64,000 nt of DNA from Diphasiastrum complanatum (GCA_029204225.1 CM055103.1:46640297-46704296); one strand, 5' to 3'; positions 1-11,856 are shown, numbered from the stretch's first letter. A program made the numbers and translations. The notes: generated by a model not told the origin, from the letters alone.

Positions 1-99
1 AAAAAACGTAATAAAAAGAAAGTTGGAAGGCGTTCGAAAATCAATCCACCTATTACTTGGTCGATGAACTTAATCAAAGCTTTGAGGCTAGTGTCTACA

Positions 100-1530
100 A
101 CCCTTATCTTACACATAGCGGACCCTGTGCAATCAAAGGGATTGGCACAGTTCCTATTTCTCTCTCTACAAATAAGAAATGTTCATTTGAGGATGTCTTG
201 TTTATTCCATCTATTACCAATAATTTTGCTTAGTGTGAGTCAATTACTCAGTAAAGGCCTCAAGGTTGAGTCTGATGGAGATGCTTGTATGATCAAAAGA
301 AAGGATGTCTTGATTGGAAAAGATAAAAGCAAGGAAATTGTTCAAACTAGATGCTGTGTTATTGCTAACCAAGCTGATGTGTTGCAAGAGAGCAAATAAC
401 TATTCAACAGATTTGGCATAAAAAGGATGAGACACCTCAACTTCAGGTCATTGGAAGTAATGGCTAAAAGAAGGTTGTGATAGGTCTTCCAAGTTCTTAA
501 GTGGCATCAATCATATTTGTGAGTCTTGTGCTTGGTCTAGTCACATAAACTACCTTATACTAGATCTACATCTAGATCTACAAAGCCTTTTCAAGTTGTT
601 ACATTCCAATATTCATGGAATTACTAAAAATTAACAATAGTGAGCTAAGATGTATGTAACTTTCATTGATGATTTTAGTAGATTTTGTTAGATCTATCTA
701 CTAAAGAGCAAATATAAAGTGTATGATGTCTTTGTTACGTTCAAAAATGCATTGAGAACCAATTTTTTCACAAGGATCAGTGCTTAAGAAGTGACAATGT
801 GGCGAGTTACATATCTACCAAGTTCAAGGCCTTTTGTGATGAGCATGGGATCAAGAGGGAGTATACAACACCAAGGACCCCACAACAAAATGGAACTGGC
901 TGAAAGGAAGAATAGGACTTCATGTGAAACTGCTAAAGCCATGAGGTTAAGTGCTAATCTTGACAACCATTTTGGATCAAACTTTGTTGAGTGCCAATTT
1001 CTTGTGCAATAGGTGGCCGAGTGCTATTTTGGATGGAAAGGACACCTTTTGAGATGCTATTCAAGAGGAGGCCGAGTGTCCAACTTTCTAAGACCTTCAA
1101 CATTACTCCTTGATGATAGGAACAAAGAGGATCCATCTTCAAGAAAAGGTATTTTTGTTGGATATAGTGAGATGAGTAAAGCCATACAAGGTTTACATTC
1201 CCTTCTACTAACATAAGTGATTGTTGGAAGATATCATTTTTGATAAGGGGAACATTCCAAAAGTGTCCTTCAAGTATTATTGATGATGATGTGGATGGAT
1301 CTAACATTCTTGATGTTTTTGTAAAGGATTTACTTTGGATAGGGTGATGATGAAGGCCCCATCATCAAGTCAAAAGCCAAGGAGAACATCAAGAGAAAGA
1401 CAAGTACCTTCAAGGCTCAACTTATGATGAGAAGGGTAAGCAAGTGGAAGTGACTCATTGTGCTTTTCTCACATCTTTTGAATCTTCTTGTGTAGATGAT
1501 GCTATGCAAGGAGCTGTTCATATTCATACA
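100..1530 (+). pseudogene. Ty1/copia pol relic 1 (protease end to integrase)
   Basis: A decayed stretch of copia polyprotein with many stops and frameshifts. In order it shows the protease to GAG-pre-integrase linker (LLSVSQLLSKGLKVE near 225-270), the integrase core start (MYVTFIDDFSRF near 650), the integrase C-terminal part (AERKNRTSCETAKAMRLSAN at 901-960) and the downstream DDRNKEDPSSRKGIFVGYSE block (1115-1170). The order and wording match the intact element at 43824-47852 and relic 2 at 12334, so all three belong to one copia family. Gag is missing on the left, and reverse transcriptase and RNase H are missing on the right. No function is expected. Confidence 0.9.
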
Positions 1531-2095
1531 GTTTGATGATAAGAAGTTAAGATTATCATAAGCATTTGGAATAGTTAGCTCTCTCTCTCTCTCTCAAGCC
1601 TGGGAGCTTGAACACTCTTGAGCATTCTAACTAACTTCTTAGAGTTGTTTTAGAGATTGCTATTGCGCTACTGCAATTCTACAACTAATTATTTGTTTGA
1701 TAATTTTCAATGCTTAATTGTTTGGCTACGTAATCCCTGTAGTACTGGCGATTTCAATGTTCATTACTATAAGTTCAAATGTGATTTTTATCACTATTGT
1801 TTTGTTTGAAATTGATAGGCGTAGTCAGTGCATTGTGAAAGAAGAAGATAGTTTATTCCACCATGCACGAAAGCTTTTCTTTCTAGACACTCGAATTATT
1901 TTCATTCGTTTTCTTTTCGAACTAGACCTATCTCCTTCTGCTCACCACTTTCCGACATTGTTTTTGTGTGATTATCTCCCCATCATGGATATGGCAAGTT
2001 CTCAAACCAATCATGCTTCCCAGTCATGTGCCTAGTGGCACCTAATCAATGAACCATCTAGCACCATCATCCACATGAGATGCCAATGGTCGATG
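1531..2095. other. No gene recognised; possible LTR debris
   Basis: Follows the end of relic 1. It holds a short CT run near 1578-1595 and AT-rich sequence. A 105-codon open frame at 1718-2035 has no features I recognise and is probably chance. Confidence 0.4.
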
Positions 2096-2640
2096 AGAAG
2101 ACATTGGTCTTGTCATCTTCTCCATCATGTTCGACAATATTGCCTTGCTACTTCACGTTTTCTTGTGTGATATCTATTTTTTTTTATAGCACTCTCTAGC
2201 CCAATGACCTAGCTTGTGGGAATAGTAGTACTTGTCTTTTGTCTTCTTTGACTTTGATGGACAATTCTCCCTTCTCCTCATTCTCCTTTTCTGAACATGG
2301 GTTTTCTACCCTATGCTTGCCTTTAGCTATCAATGTTTGGTCTTCCTAAGTAGAATACCTTGATTTGACCACTTCACATCTTTGCTCTTCTTGCAACAAG
2401 ATCCCATGAAGATCTTTGAAAGTGGACAGTCTCTCCCTTGATGTGATGTCACTCATGAACATTTGCAAGCTTTCCAACATGCCACACTCATCATCGTGTG
2501 AAACAACTCAATGTCTCTTATAGGCTCGCCAATGGCAACAATGACAGCAAGTTGGTCTCTTAGTTCCTTGACCCTAGTGAAGAAGGATCCCAAAATTTTA
2601 TTGTCCTTCATTCTTATATATTAATTCTTGACTTCAAAAC
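2096..2640 (-). pseudogene. Ty1/copia gag relic on the minus strand
   Basis: Read on the minus strand from about 2640 down, broken frames give a gag-like stretch (FFTRVKELRDQLAVI) and then a basic region. It ends in a degenerate zinc knuckle at about 2240-2180 (YYYSHKLGHWARECYKK), where the first cysteines of the CCHC box are lost but the GHWARECYKK half is kept. This is the nucleocapsid part of a copia Gag, which binds element RNA. Protease and pol are not found next to it. It belongs to a different copia lineage from the 43824 element, judged by the knuckle wording. Confidence 0.7.
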
Positions 2641-4390
2641 CATAGCAAGACGTTATGTCCATGTCATGTATGTGAGATTCAGATTAATTCTTGACATGGA
2701 TAGTCGATAATCTAGTGTATAAGATTATTAGTTATGTCATATCATTTCGGGCTTGGCCTGTTATGTAATTAATAATCTTATGAAGGGCCCAGGTACTCTA
2801 ATTGGACCAATGGAACTTTTGCATGGTGATTGATAGTTTTTGTGCAAGAATAGGAGGTCAAATGCTTTTGATAGGATTGGAGGGATCTTAGAGACAATAT
2901 TCTCTATCTTTTAGTGATTATATAACTTATTATTACTCGTCTATCTCCTCATTGTATTTTCTGATTTCAGAAGCCATGATTCTTTCTTCTCTTGCATTCA
3001 ATCACCTTGGCTTATGAGTGAAGTGGTTAGGATTTCAATTAGCCATTTTTTGTTGGTTGGGTGGTTTTGCTCCATAAAGTGTCCTTTTGGTTGCATGTAA
3101 CAAGATCTAAGGAGATCTTCACTTGGCGATTGTAATAGTGATATCATAGTTAAGGATTACATCAATTAGAAGGTGGAGTCGTAATTCTTGCTTTTTGTAA
3201 CTTTTTGGTGGATCTCTTTGTTTTTTGTTTCCAAGTGGCGGAATCGATCTCAAAGTAGGTGGCTCTTCTAATTTTGATGTACTTCCAGCCTATTGGTCAT
3301 GACTATGGATTTCCATAGAAAATGATGGAAAATCAATGGACTTTTACGGGTTTTTTCAACTAATATTCAAAGTTTTTTCTTGAAATTCATCAAAGCTACT
3401 AATCTTGAACGTTTTCTCATAATTCTACTTGCTGTTTTATAGTCATTATGATTGATTCTAATAATTGCATGCTAGTTGAAAAGTCAAAATTGGCCTAAGA
3501 TAGTGATTTTTAGCCAAAAATTGGAGTTTTTGGGCTAGAAATGGGCTATATGAACTATGATTGTCTAAATCAGAATATTTAGTGCTTGCACATTAGTGAA
3601 TTATAGTATATGTGGCCTGATTGCTCTTGTATGTGGATTTGATCCACCAAGAATTTGCAAAAAAAAAATTGAAAATGATAAATAAAACATGGTTTTTTTT
3701 GGTGGTTTTTTCAATGTTTTTGGTGATATCCATAAAATCCATTGTTAATATTTTGCATGCATTGTTTAAAATGTATAATGACGTTTTCCTAAGGCTTTCA
3801 TGAAGTTTTTTTAGCATTCAACACCATTAAGAGTCTCAAAAAGTCAAAAACTAGTGTATTTTTGACGTTTTTTTTTTTAGCTTGAACTCTCAATAGGTGG
3901 TCTGAATGCATTGTATCTTTTTACAAACTGAAAGATATGATGGATTTCCTCTGATTTGAGCCATAATGCACTCAATTTGGAGTTGGGGGCTTAGGCACCA
4001 ATATCTTGATGTTGTGCTTGTTGAAGGACTCCATAAATGCAATTTTTGCATAATTTGAGCTTATAATTGCTTTCTGGATCTAATGGAAGCATCTGTGCCT
4101 CTCTAATGAACCTTAGAAGAGTGCTTGTAATCTCTGATTGGATTCATATTGGACTGGACATGGATTTTTTATGATCTCTCCTAGAAAAAGTGTGCTCTCC
4201 TACTGCAATTTCAGTCTGTTACAGCTCGCATGTGTGAAGCCTATGTGGCATGATGATGTGGCATGACTAATAACCTTATACATTGGAGTATTGGCTATCC
4301 ATGTCGGAAATTATTCCAAATCCCACATACAGGACATGGACATAACAATTGGACCAAATTTGGCCCCCTCCACAATTTTTGCACATGGCC
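2641..4390. other. AT-rich intergenic sequence, nothing recognised
   Basis: No coding frame with recognisable similarity and no tandem array. Homopolymer A/T runs occur (for example 3660-3715). Probably old LTR or leader sequence. Confidence 0.4.
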
Positions 4391-5091
4391 TCCACTTTGA
4401 CCCATGGTCAAAACTTTTTGAATATACCATTTTCAAGCCTCAAGTTTGTGAAATTGTAAGTCATCTATCTTGAAGTTTGGGAGCCCTGTATCAAAACCAC
4501 TTATTGTACACTTGTAAATAAGTGATTAGGCCAAATTTAGAGTTGGATTAGCTCGTAATAGTGTAGGCTACTTACACTTGGCTTGATGGTAGAGGTCTTG
4601 ATTTTATTTGTCAATTTGGGCCAATCATAATGCAAGATGCACCAAAATGGTCCAATCATTGTAAGAGGTGCCATGTAAGTGGTCCAATCAAAGTAAGAAA
4701 AGATATTAGAGAGGTCCAATCATTGTACACCATTTCCACTTTTCATGGATCTCGAGCTACTATGAGTGAGAGTGAGATTGAGTCCACACTTAGTTTTCTG
4801 ACGAGAGATTTGGAGGTTTCATGCTCCAACACTTAGATTATTTTTCACATTCTCTCTCTACCCAAGAGTTTGAAGTAGCACTCTCTCTACCCAACAACAT
4901 TTTTCATCCAAAGTTGTCTCTCATGTGCGATGAATGGTATGTGATAGATGCTTGTTTTGAGTGCTCTTGCCTTAGATTTTTGGAGCTTTATTGTTTGTAT
5001 CTTATACAAGATAGATCTATGTGCAATCACACACATCTTAGGAGATTATTCACATTGTTTGAGATGTCCTTACACGTGTGAAAATTGCAAA
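4391..5091 (+). repeat. Probable LTR remnant upstream of a primer-binding site
   Basis: The left boundary is not defined. The right part (about 4820-5091) reads like U5 of a copia LTR. It is followed directly by an initiator-Met-type primer site, and it carries the ACACGTGTG motif (5073-5081) that also occurs in the LTRs at 41999 and 33323. The other LTR and the coding body of this element were not found. Confidence 0.45.
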
Positions 5092-5108
5092 TGGTATCAA
5101 AGCCAACC
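5092..5108 (+). other. Primer-binding site, tRNA-iMet type
   Basis: TGGTATCAAAGCC differs at one base from the TGGTATCAGAGC site used by plant copia elements to prime minus-strand synthesis from initiator Met tRNA. It implies that a plus-strand 5' LTR ends just before it. Confidence 0.65.
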
Positions 5109-5732
5109 TAAGATTGATTGGTATCTATCAAGTGTGATGAGATTTTGGCTTGAAATCTAGTTTTGGAGAGTGCAGTTGAATCTCGATTGCTATCATAGGA
5201 TTTTTTGGATAAAAATGGATCTGAAACACATTGATTAGATCCATGTTGGGTACTGTATGGACTACACCACTCAAACATATGTGGGATCATCAAACTTTGT
5301 TTGGTTGGTGTATCTCCAAGGTAGATCCAAATGTAGAGTGTGATAGCCTGATAGAAAGCTAGTGAAGTCTAGATTGTGTTGCAATTTGTTTGGAAGTTAT
5401 AGCCATTTGAATAGAGGTGGGTACGGCACCCAACCTGGTTGGACACATCAAGTTTGACTCATATCTAGCTTGTTTGATAAAAAAAAAACTCTTGCTTTTG
5501 CTTGCCAATCTTGACCAGGTGAGATCTAGGTGTGATTTTGAGGCCATAGCCATATAGATTCATGCAAATCAAGTAGATTTGAGTCTTTTGTGATTTCTTT
5601 GATCTTTTCACATGTGCTGCATCTGGATCAACATCTTGTGGTGCTTCATGTGAATAATTTCAGATCAATTAAGATCCAATTCCATAGAATGATCTTGGGT
5701 TGGACATAGATCAAATCTACCAATCTTGCCAA
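5109..5732. other. Non-coding stretch, possible copia leader
   Basis: Follows a primer-binding site, so it may be leftover leader of that element. No Gag start can be seen before the opposite-strand LTR at 5733. A short ATCAAAC repeat lies near 5795, just inside that LTR. Confidence 0.4.
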
Positions 5733-6296
5733 TGTGAAAAAATCAACATCTACTTAATAAAAGATATGTAAATTCACTAAGAACCTGATCAAACATCAAA
5801 CATCAAACATAAGATATGATGAAGTTGTTTTCCATACAAAAACAGTAAGCTATTGTATTTCACATGTGTGGATCCGAAAATAACATAAAATAAGCATTCT
5901 GCATCCAAAATTGCAAGATATCACCAATATAGTGCACCAATAAATAATAGAACTCAAGGAGAACCATGTATAAGCATGAATGAGATAAGAGAGAGAGAGA
6001 ATGTCTCTCTTCCCACAAGTTACATCCTTTTATAACAGGTCCAGACCTAGCTTTGAACTTTGGTTTCCCTCCATAATGAAAAACCTAGCATTAATGAGGA
6101 CTAGATTCTAATTCAATCTTGAATCTCTAAAACTTGTGTTCTATAGTTTCCCACACTTTTCAAAAGTGTTTATTCAAATGCTTTTAGACTAATATAACTT
6201 TGAAAAGTCAAACTCTAAGTCTAGTATGAAAATTGGCCTCCATTGCCAAATATACAAATATGACCAAAATAGCAAAACTAGTTGAAATTTTTCACA
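5733..6296 (-). repeat. Copia 3' LTR (564 bp)
   Basis: The ends form short inverted repeats, TGTGAAAAA on the left and TTTTTCACA on the right, the same termini as the LTRs at 41999 and 47866. On the minus strand it follows the RNase H tail and an AGTTGAAGAGTG purine tract that matches the tract before the 47866 LTR. A TATA box (GTTATAAAAGG on the minus strand) lies at 6026-6036, and a GA run follows downstream at about 5985-6000. No target duplication was identified. Confidence 0.8.
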
Positions 6297-6660
6297 ATCA
6301 CTCTTCAACTAGTTTGAGCATAGACTTTGAAAACACTCCAAGTGAAGTTCTATGCTTCATGAACAAGTTCTTTCCCAATGCTTTGGTGAAGATATCAACT
6401 ACACATTCCGTTGAGGACACATGTGGAAGCTCCACCTCCTTTGCTATGACTTGCTCCCTCACAAAGTAATATTCCATCTCAATGGTACTTGCTTTTAGCA
6501 TGAAAGATAGGATTGGTTGCCAACCTTTGGACTGATAGATTGTCACAAAAGATGATTGGGCCCTATGAAAAATCTAGCAAGTGAAGATCCTTGATCATCC
6601 TCTTGATCCATACCATCTCCTTTAAAACTGGATCAACTAATTTTGGACTTTGCAATAATC
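6297..6660 (-). pseudogene. Copia RNase H C-terminal relic
   Basis: Minus-strand frames give the end of a copia RNase H: LKEMVWIKRMIKD, then KASTIEMEYYFVREQVIAKE and VVDIFTKALGKNLFMKHR. The last is the conserved tail before the polypurine tract. The piece is open at 6546-6298 but frameshifted upstream. Everything 5' of RNase H is deleted at about 6650. It directly precedes its 3' LTR (5733-6296). Confidence 0.85.
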
Positions 6661-7080
6661 TATTTTTGAATACAAACATGATAATTTTCAGATGTAATTA
6701 TGACAAAACAATATAGAATTCACACATGTTTCGAAAGGCTCATGTTGTTTATAAAAAAATATTCAAAAAATAGCTAACCAATATGAAAATCTTGAAACAT
6801 AGTATGAATATATCATATATTTTGAAATTCTAATTAACTTGCAACACATAAAACATATATGAAAATACAAACGAAAAAGTACTACATGGTCAATGTAAAA
6901 AAATTAACACTTACAATTTGAATTTATTTACATCTCACATATACATGCGCATCAAAGCAAAGATGGTTTTGCATAAAACAACTACAAGATATCTATATTT
7001 ATAAAGTGTATTACAAAATATATACATGGATTGGCAAATGACCATTACAAAATATTTATATTGATTGAAGCACCAATATG
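6661..7080. other. AT-rich stretch, nothing recognised
   Basis: Very AT-rich sequence with no supported feature. Confidence 0.4.
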
Positions 7081-8200
7081 CTACGTGTCTTCAATGTGTA
7101 AGTCTATATCTACATCACATGTAACATGAGTATTGGAATCATCTGATTCTTCAGAAGATTGACCATCTGAACCAGATTCCAAACATTTTATACTCTCCGT
7201 ATAGGCTTTAGTAAGATTTCTATTTTCTGGAGTGTCGATGCAATGTTTCGGCCACCGACATTTAGCAATGGGGCTGCCATATAAGACAGCCGATATAAAC
7301 AAACTGACTAGTCCAAAGCAGAGAAGGACTCAACCATTTTGTTTATGCGTTTCCAATGTTTTGCTTTTTTTTATGAGATAGCTTGCACATCACATAATTT
7401 TTTGAGCATTTTCCACTATCACCAAAACAAAATTTCAAGAACTTAAATATGTTGTACACACATGCACTTATACCGTTTGGCTCCTCTGCATTATATAGAA
7501 CAAATAGTATGGGTTGCAGATTTTAAACTACAACATTGCCATGTCTCAAGTGGGTGCCGTTCTCGTAATATCCTTCAAAAACTGAGCATCGTATGTCATG
7601 CATTGCCATTAGACTCCCTTTGATTCCTTTGATGCTTTGCTCCAAGAATAAAACAATGACACATAATTTGTGTTGTGTCATTAGAGTTGTCAAGCAGTGC
7701 GTGTCAAGCGGTGCGGCACCATTGACGTAAAATTTGACTCCTCTATGCCGCAACAAATGGCTTCTACACCTTTGAAGGTTTGATTTTACAAAAAAATCTC
7801 CATCCATCATTAGAGCTGCTTGTCAATCTTTGCGCTTTCTATATGTCTTTCTTCACCTTATGTACAAACTGAGTCAATGATGCAGTTATACATGCTTGCA
7901 ATTTTGTCGACATGCTTCGGCCGCTGTTTGTTGATGCTCTGATCCAATCATATGCACACTTCTTGTCAATGGTCTTGGATAGAAGTTTGATGCTTTCTTT
8001 ATTGTACTCTACATTATCCAATGAAATAAAAAAAAATAATGACATGCATGAAGCATGTTTCCTGGACCATATTATTTACACCTTCGTCAAAATATGTCTC
8101 CTTTTTTTTTTGAAAAATAAATCACCATGCAACAAGTTTTTACAAATACGATCGCAGATTACATCGGGAACATATTTCATTGGTCTGAAAAATCTTGTTG

Positions 8201-8605
8201 TTATTGGAAAGTACTTCGGCTTCTTTGTAGTGTAGTCCGGTTCTTCATAGGAAATATTACCAGAGACGTAATTTTCATTACTTCTAGGAAGTTATTGAAA
8301 GTATCATTCGGGCACAGTAATATTAAGGTATACTCTTCAAACTTTGCATACAAAGTTTTTAATGGCAATCTTCCTTGCAACGGTCCCGTAATGTCACTAC
8401 CAATGATGCCACGAAGTCTTTGATAGAAGGAGGCCATTCTCCTTGTGGTCTCTTGGTCTAATTTTGCTTCTTTAATGTAACAGGGCCGGTCCAAGGAAAT
8501 CCAAAGCTGTCGAGCACATTCCATTATTTTTGCTAGGCTACTTTTCTTTCGTTTGTTTTTTGGTTCAAACTTCAGCCTGTCGGATTCCAATATATAATGT
8601 GTCAT
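8201..8605 (-). CDS. Hypothetical protein, 134 aa (second part of the unidentified block)
   Basis: Basic N-terminus (KFEPKNKRKKSSLAK), then a plausible helical domain (MECARQLWISLDRP, RRMASFYQRLRGIIGSD) and a hydrophobic strand-like stretch (YTLILLCPNDTF). The frame is open upstream of its first Met. It lies 85 bases after the previous frame on the same strand and probably belongs to the same original gene. No family recognised. Confidence 0.35.
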   Translation of the reverse strand: MTHYILESDRLKFEPKNKRKKSSLAKIMECARQLWISLDRPCYIKEAKLDQETTRRMASFYQRLRGIIGSDITGPLQGRLPLKTLYAKFEEYTLILLCPNDTFNNFLEVMKITSLVIFPMKNRTTLQRSRSTFQ

Positions 8606-8689
8606 GTTCTTGCGTGTACATACAAGAACCTCTCCTCGAATATTGCTTTTAATATTTTGTTATGTCTCACTACATGAGGCGCTATCTCG

Positions 8690-9238
8690 TTACACGCACA
8701 ACAAAAATGTTGACCTTGCATAGACAAAAATGTTGAATGGAAGGAATCTATTCTTGCATAGACCATCCAATTTCGAACCTTTGCTGATTTCCCCCTCTTT
8801 TGGATACCTCTCTTTATATAAATCTGCAGAATCTATCATATCAAACTTCTTGAATTTTTGAAATGTAGCCAAGAATGTTTCTGGGCTACCAAACAAAATT
8901 TCTAAGGTGTCTCCTTGTTGGAAGTACATTGGTCTTAATGTGACGTTGATAGATGCAGGAGGTGGGCCCTGGGGCTTGGCAACAGAATCAAACAACTTTT
9001 TTACAAAAGAAATGTCAAGTCCCCGTTGGTTTGTGAAGAGAGAAGCACGATAAATGTTTCTTGAATCCACTTTATACAAACTTCTTTCCCATACATAGCC
9101 AACGTTGTCAACAGAGTAAGAATCAAGATTGACATTGGTGTCTTCTTCGAACCCTTTGATCTCATCTTCTTTTCTAGAGGACACAACATCCTCGTAATTG
9201 CCACACTGCAAGTTAGAAATATCAATTCTTGGATCCAT
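8690..9238 (-). CDS. Hypothetical protein, 182 aa (first part of the unidentified block)
   Basis: Starts MDPRIDISNLQ and is open for 182 codons. The N-terminal third is acidic (EDVVSSRKEDEIKGFEED). The middle is mixed and globular-looking (NIYRASLFTNQRGLDISFVKKLFDSVAKPQ is split between charged and aromatic residues). No signal peptide or membrane segment. It ends just before a second frame that continues the coding character, so the stop may be a frameshift. Family unknown. Confidence 0.35.
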   Translation of the reverse strand: MDPRIDISNLQCGNYEDVVSSRKEDEIKGFEEDTNVNLDSYSVDNVGYVWERSLYKVDSRNIYRASLFTNQRGLDISFVKKLFDSVAKPQGPPPASINVTLRPMYFQQGDTLEILFGSPETFLATFQKFKKFDMIDSADLYKERYPKEGEISKGSKLDGLCKNRFLPFNIFVYARSTFLLCV

Positions 9239-9482
9239 GGGATTTTGTCCTGCTTCATCAGACTTTTTTCATCAGAACACTTTTTGTCCAGATGGGTCTC
9301 CACCCGCCGTGGCAGACCCATCAAACCCATCCACGGTGGGAGGAGACCCATCAGTCTGATGGGTGGAGGCCCATCAGACTTTTTTCATTTTCTGTTCAGA
9401 AAAATTCAGATCAGTGCAATCTTCGCGACCTCAATAGTTCTTTGGGATTTTTGCGACCTTGAATATCCGGGCCTTCTTTTTT

Positions 9483-9486
<4 letters not shown>
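9239..9486. repeat. Short foldback: 22-bp inverted repeat with an 18-bp loop
   Basis: 9291-9312 and 9331-9352 are inverted copies matching at 20 of 22 positions (GATGGGTCTCC...CCGTGG against its complement). AGACCCATC/GATGGGTC words recur between 9290 and 9370. The copies lie beside a GA array. Confidence 0.7.

Positions 9487-9544
<58 letters not shown>
9487..9544. repeat. (GA)n microsatellite, about 29 units
   Basis: Uninterrupted GA run, followed 850 bp later by an uninterrupted CT run (10391-10445). The two are inverted copies of each other. Confidence 0.98.
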
Positions 9545-9547
<3 letters not shown>

Positions 9548-10069
9548 TTCGGGTCCTCGATTGATCTGGGTATGAACGGTTGCTTACGGTTTGAACGAAG
9601 TAAACGAGGGGGTTGCTTTTTCCCCCTCACATGAGAAGTCGTGATCCCTCCTCGCGTGTGAAGTCACGATCCAAGCGTGTGATGAGTGGGTTGCTTTTTC
9701 AAGTGCGAAGTTTGGCCTTTTAGCCCCCTCCAGATTTTCTTCTTCTCCCTTGTCTTCTGTTGCTCTTTTCGCTCTTCCTCCTGCTCCAAATTCTTCTTCT
9801 TCTCTCTTACTTTCTGCTGCTCTGTGCGCTCTTCCTCCTGTTCCTGTTGGGAATCGTGCAGTTCCTACCTGACCCATCTTCGCTCCTAGCTGTCCCTCTA
9901 GCAGTACTACTCCTACGCTTTTTTCTTACCTTTGGCAGTACTACTCCTAGCTTGGTGGCAAGCCAGGCCGTCATGCTTTCTATGGGAAAGATCCTCAACC
10001 TGCTCAGAGCCTGGCCTCCACTTCCTACCTCTGTCTAATCCTTGGTCAGCATGGTGGATAGGAGCCCAC
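9545..10069. other. Pyrimidine-rich stretch, no gene recognised
   Basis: CTTCTTCTC-type degenerate pyrimidine tracts (9735-9850) produce long but meaningless open frames on both strands. Confidence 0.4.
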
Positions 10070-10381
10070 CAGTTCAAAGACAACCAGCAAGAAAGCTAGG
10101 GACATGAAGAAGCACTTGGTGGGGCTAAACCACAAGACAATTCCGTTTGTCACCAACCACCTTGCAAGTGCCGATTTCACAAGCAAAGGTCTGCGGTGCC
10201 AGCGCCTCTTCAACTCCCTCGTTTTTGCATGTACGAGGTGTACCAAGAACTGATCGACCAGGCTATGCTGCACCCTACTCGGCCTCCAGAGCTGCTCCCT
10301 CTCCTGCATAAGACAGCCCAGATGGCAGATTTGCCCGTTGACATGATTCCCCTGCTGCCACTAACATTCTGTCCCAAATAA
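10070..10381 (+). pseudogene. Unknown gene fragment between two GA/CT arrays
   Basis: GC content and wording are more gene-like than the surroundings. One frame from an ATG near 10107 reads MKKHLVGLNHKTIPFVT and stops near 10250. A second frame (10196-10381) carries on with YEVYQELIDQAMLHPTRP and ends at a TAA. Together they look like one short coding piece broken by a single frameshift near 10215-10235. No family recognised; chance is possible. Confidence 0.3.

Positions 10382-10390
<9 letters not shown>

Positions 10391-10445
<55 letters not shown>
10391..10445. repeat. (CT)n microsatellite, about 27 units
   Basis: Perfect CT run, the inverted partner of the GA run at 9487. Confidence 0.98.
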
Positions 10446-10450
<5 letters not shown>

Positions 10451-11334
10451 ATTGTTTCAAGTTTACATCATATTAAACCTTATGGCTTGGGTCCCAAAGA
10501 CCCTCACATCTTGATTAACCAACAGAGTTTCTTCTTCGAATTCATAATGTCAAATGAGTACAAATGGTGCCCTTTTATTCTTGGGGAGGCCCTTGCTCCA
10601 TTCATCCTATTGGCTACTTGAAGTGGCAAGGATTGAAATCCTAGCCCTTCAAAGAACACAAAAGATCTAGTGGTGCACAAAGAAACACACCCCACCTACC
10701 ACCATTTGACTTTGACTCCATCTTGTAACTTAGGCTTTGACTTATTTATTTTCACTTAGGGTCCAAGTCACTAGGAAACAACTTAAATTACTTAATTATT
10801 GTGCTCATTGGAAGCCAGTGCCTCGCACTTATTGCTCTACTGTGTGGTGGGGGCACTGACATTGATTAAACAGGAGCGGTCATTTAATGAATGAAAAGAA
10901 AGTCTAGACTATAGATTGTTTACACACACTGAGCGGTCATTTAACGAATGAAAAGAAAGTCTAGACTATAGACCGTTTATAAATTCATATCCATATTACG
11001 AATTCATTTGTACAACCAAATATTTAATAATTAATAATTAAAGCAGAATAATTAATAGCTCATAATTAATAAGTTAGTAATGTGTAGAAAAAAAAATGTT
11101 AAAAAATTATCCTCTGATATGTCGACAGGGTGACGACCGAGGGGGTGACAACTGAGGGGGCCAAATGGAGGGCCGAGGTGAGGGGTGACGACTGAGAGGG
11201 TGATGACTGAGGCCGGAGGGGAGGGGGGACTGAAGGGAGGGCGGAGGGGAGGGGCAGATTGAATTGAATCACAAGATATGTATTCTGATGATTATGTCTC
11301 ATGATGATAATGTCTTCTGAAGAGGGAGTCCAAT

Positions 11335-11336
<2 letters not shown>
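10446..11336. other. Intergenic, with one short dispersed repeat
   Basis: A GAGCGGTCATTTAA...GAATGAAAAGAAAGTCTAGACTATAGA segment occurs twice (about 10874-10920 and 10930-10974). From 11120 to 11270 the sequence is purine-rich with repeated GGTGACGACTGAGG-like words. No gene. Confidence 0.5.

Positions 11337-11401
<65 letters not shown>
11337..11401. repeat. (GA)n microsatellite, 65 bp
   Basis: Perfect GA run. It is paired with an inverted CT run 370 bp downstream. Confidence 0.98.
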
Positions 11402-11403
<2 letters not shown>

Positions 11404-11769
11404 ATTTGCTTGTACTCTCCCTTTGTCTTAACAATTTCTTGTTCTTACTTGCATTCGTAAAAAACTAATTCTCCATTTGTTCCAACTCTCTCTTTTTCCC
11501 AAGAGAAAGGGACCATCCAAATCTATGAAGTAGTGCTTGCATGATTTGGAAAGAGTGGTGAGTAAAACAACTCATGTAGCAGTACAAAAACTGCAAATAG
11601 AATGCATACCATATAGTTGAGCTGATCAAATGAATAAATGTTGAAATGATCATGGAAGAACTTTTGAAACCAAATGGAAGCAAGAATTTGGTTTAAGAAT
11701 TGGAAATGGAAGCTAACTTTGCTCTTCAATCACCCCTCACATTGTTGTGCTTATGATTTCCAAAAGAAT

Positions 11770-11772
<3 letters not shown>

Positions 11773-11853
<81 letters not shown>
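11773..11853. repeat. (CT)n microsatellite, 81 bp
   Basis: Perfect CT run that ends directly at TGTTGGTTGAATAG, a plausible LTR edge. Confidence 0.98.

Positions 11854-11856
<3 letters not shown>

Larger units (their letters stand above)
7081..9238 (-). pseudogene. Unidentified coding block, probably a broken gene
   Basis: Five consecutive minus-strand open frames (9238-8690, 8605-8201, 8045-7839, 7810-7523, 7302-7081) cover 2.1 kb with few gaps, far more coding potential than the neighbouring AT-rich DNA. At the end of the first frame, another frame stays open with protein-like wording (NEIAPHVVRHNKILKAIFEE), which suggests a frameshift or splice. No copia, gypsy, hAT or MULE signature was seen. 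The last frame is acidic and Ser-rich (SDGQSSEESDD). It could be a multi-exon host gene, a decayed transposon gene or a viral relic; I cannot name it. Confidence 0.45.

Noticed and set aside
1718-2035. 105-codon frame with a hydrophobic N-terminus
   Set aside because: Looks like a membrane segment but is T-rich, with no start context and no family features; it lies between retroelement relics.
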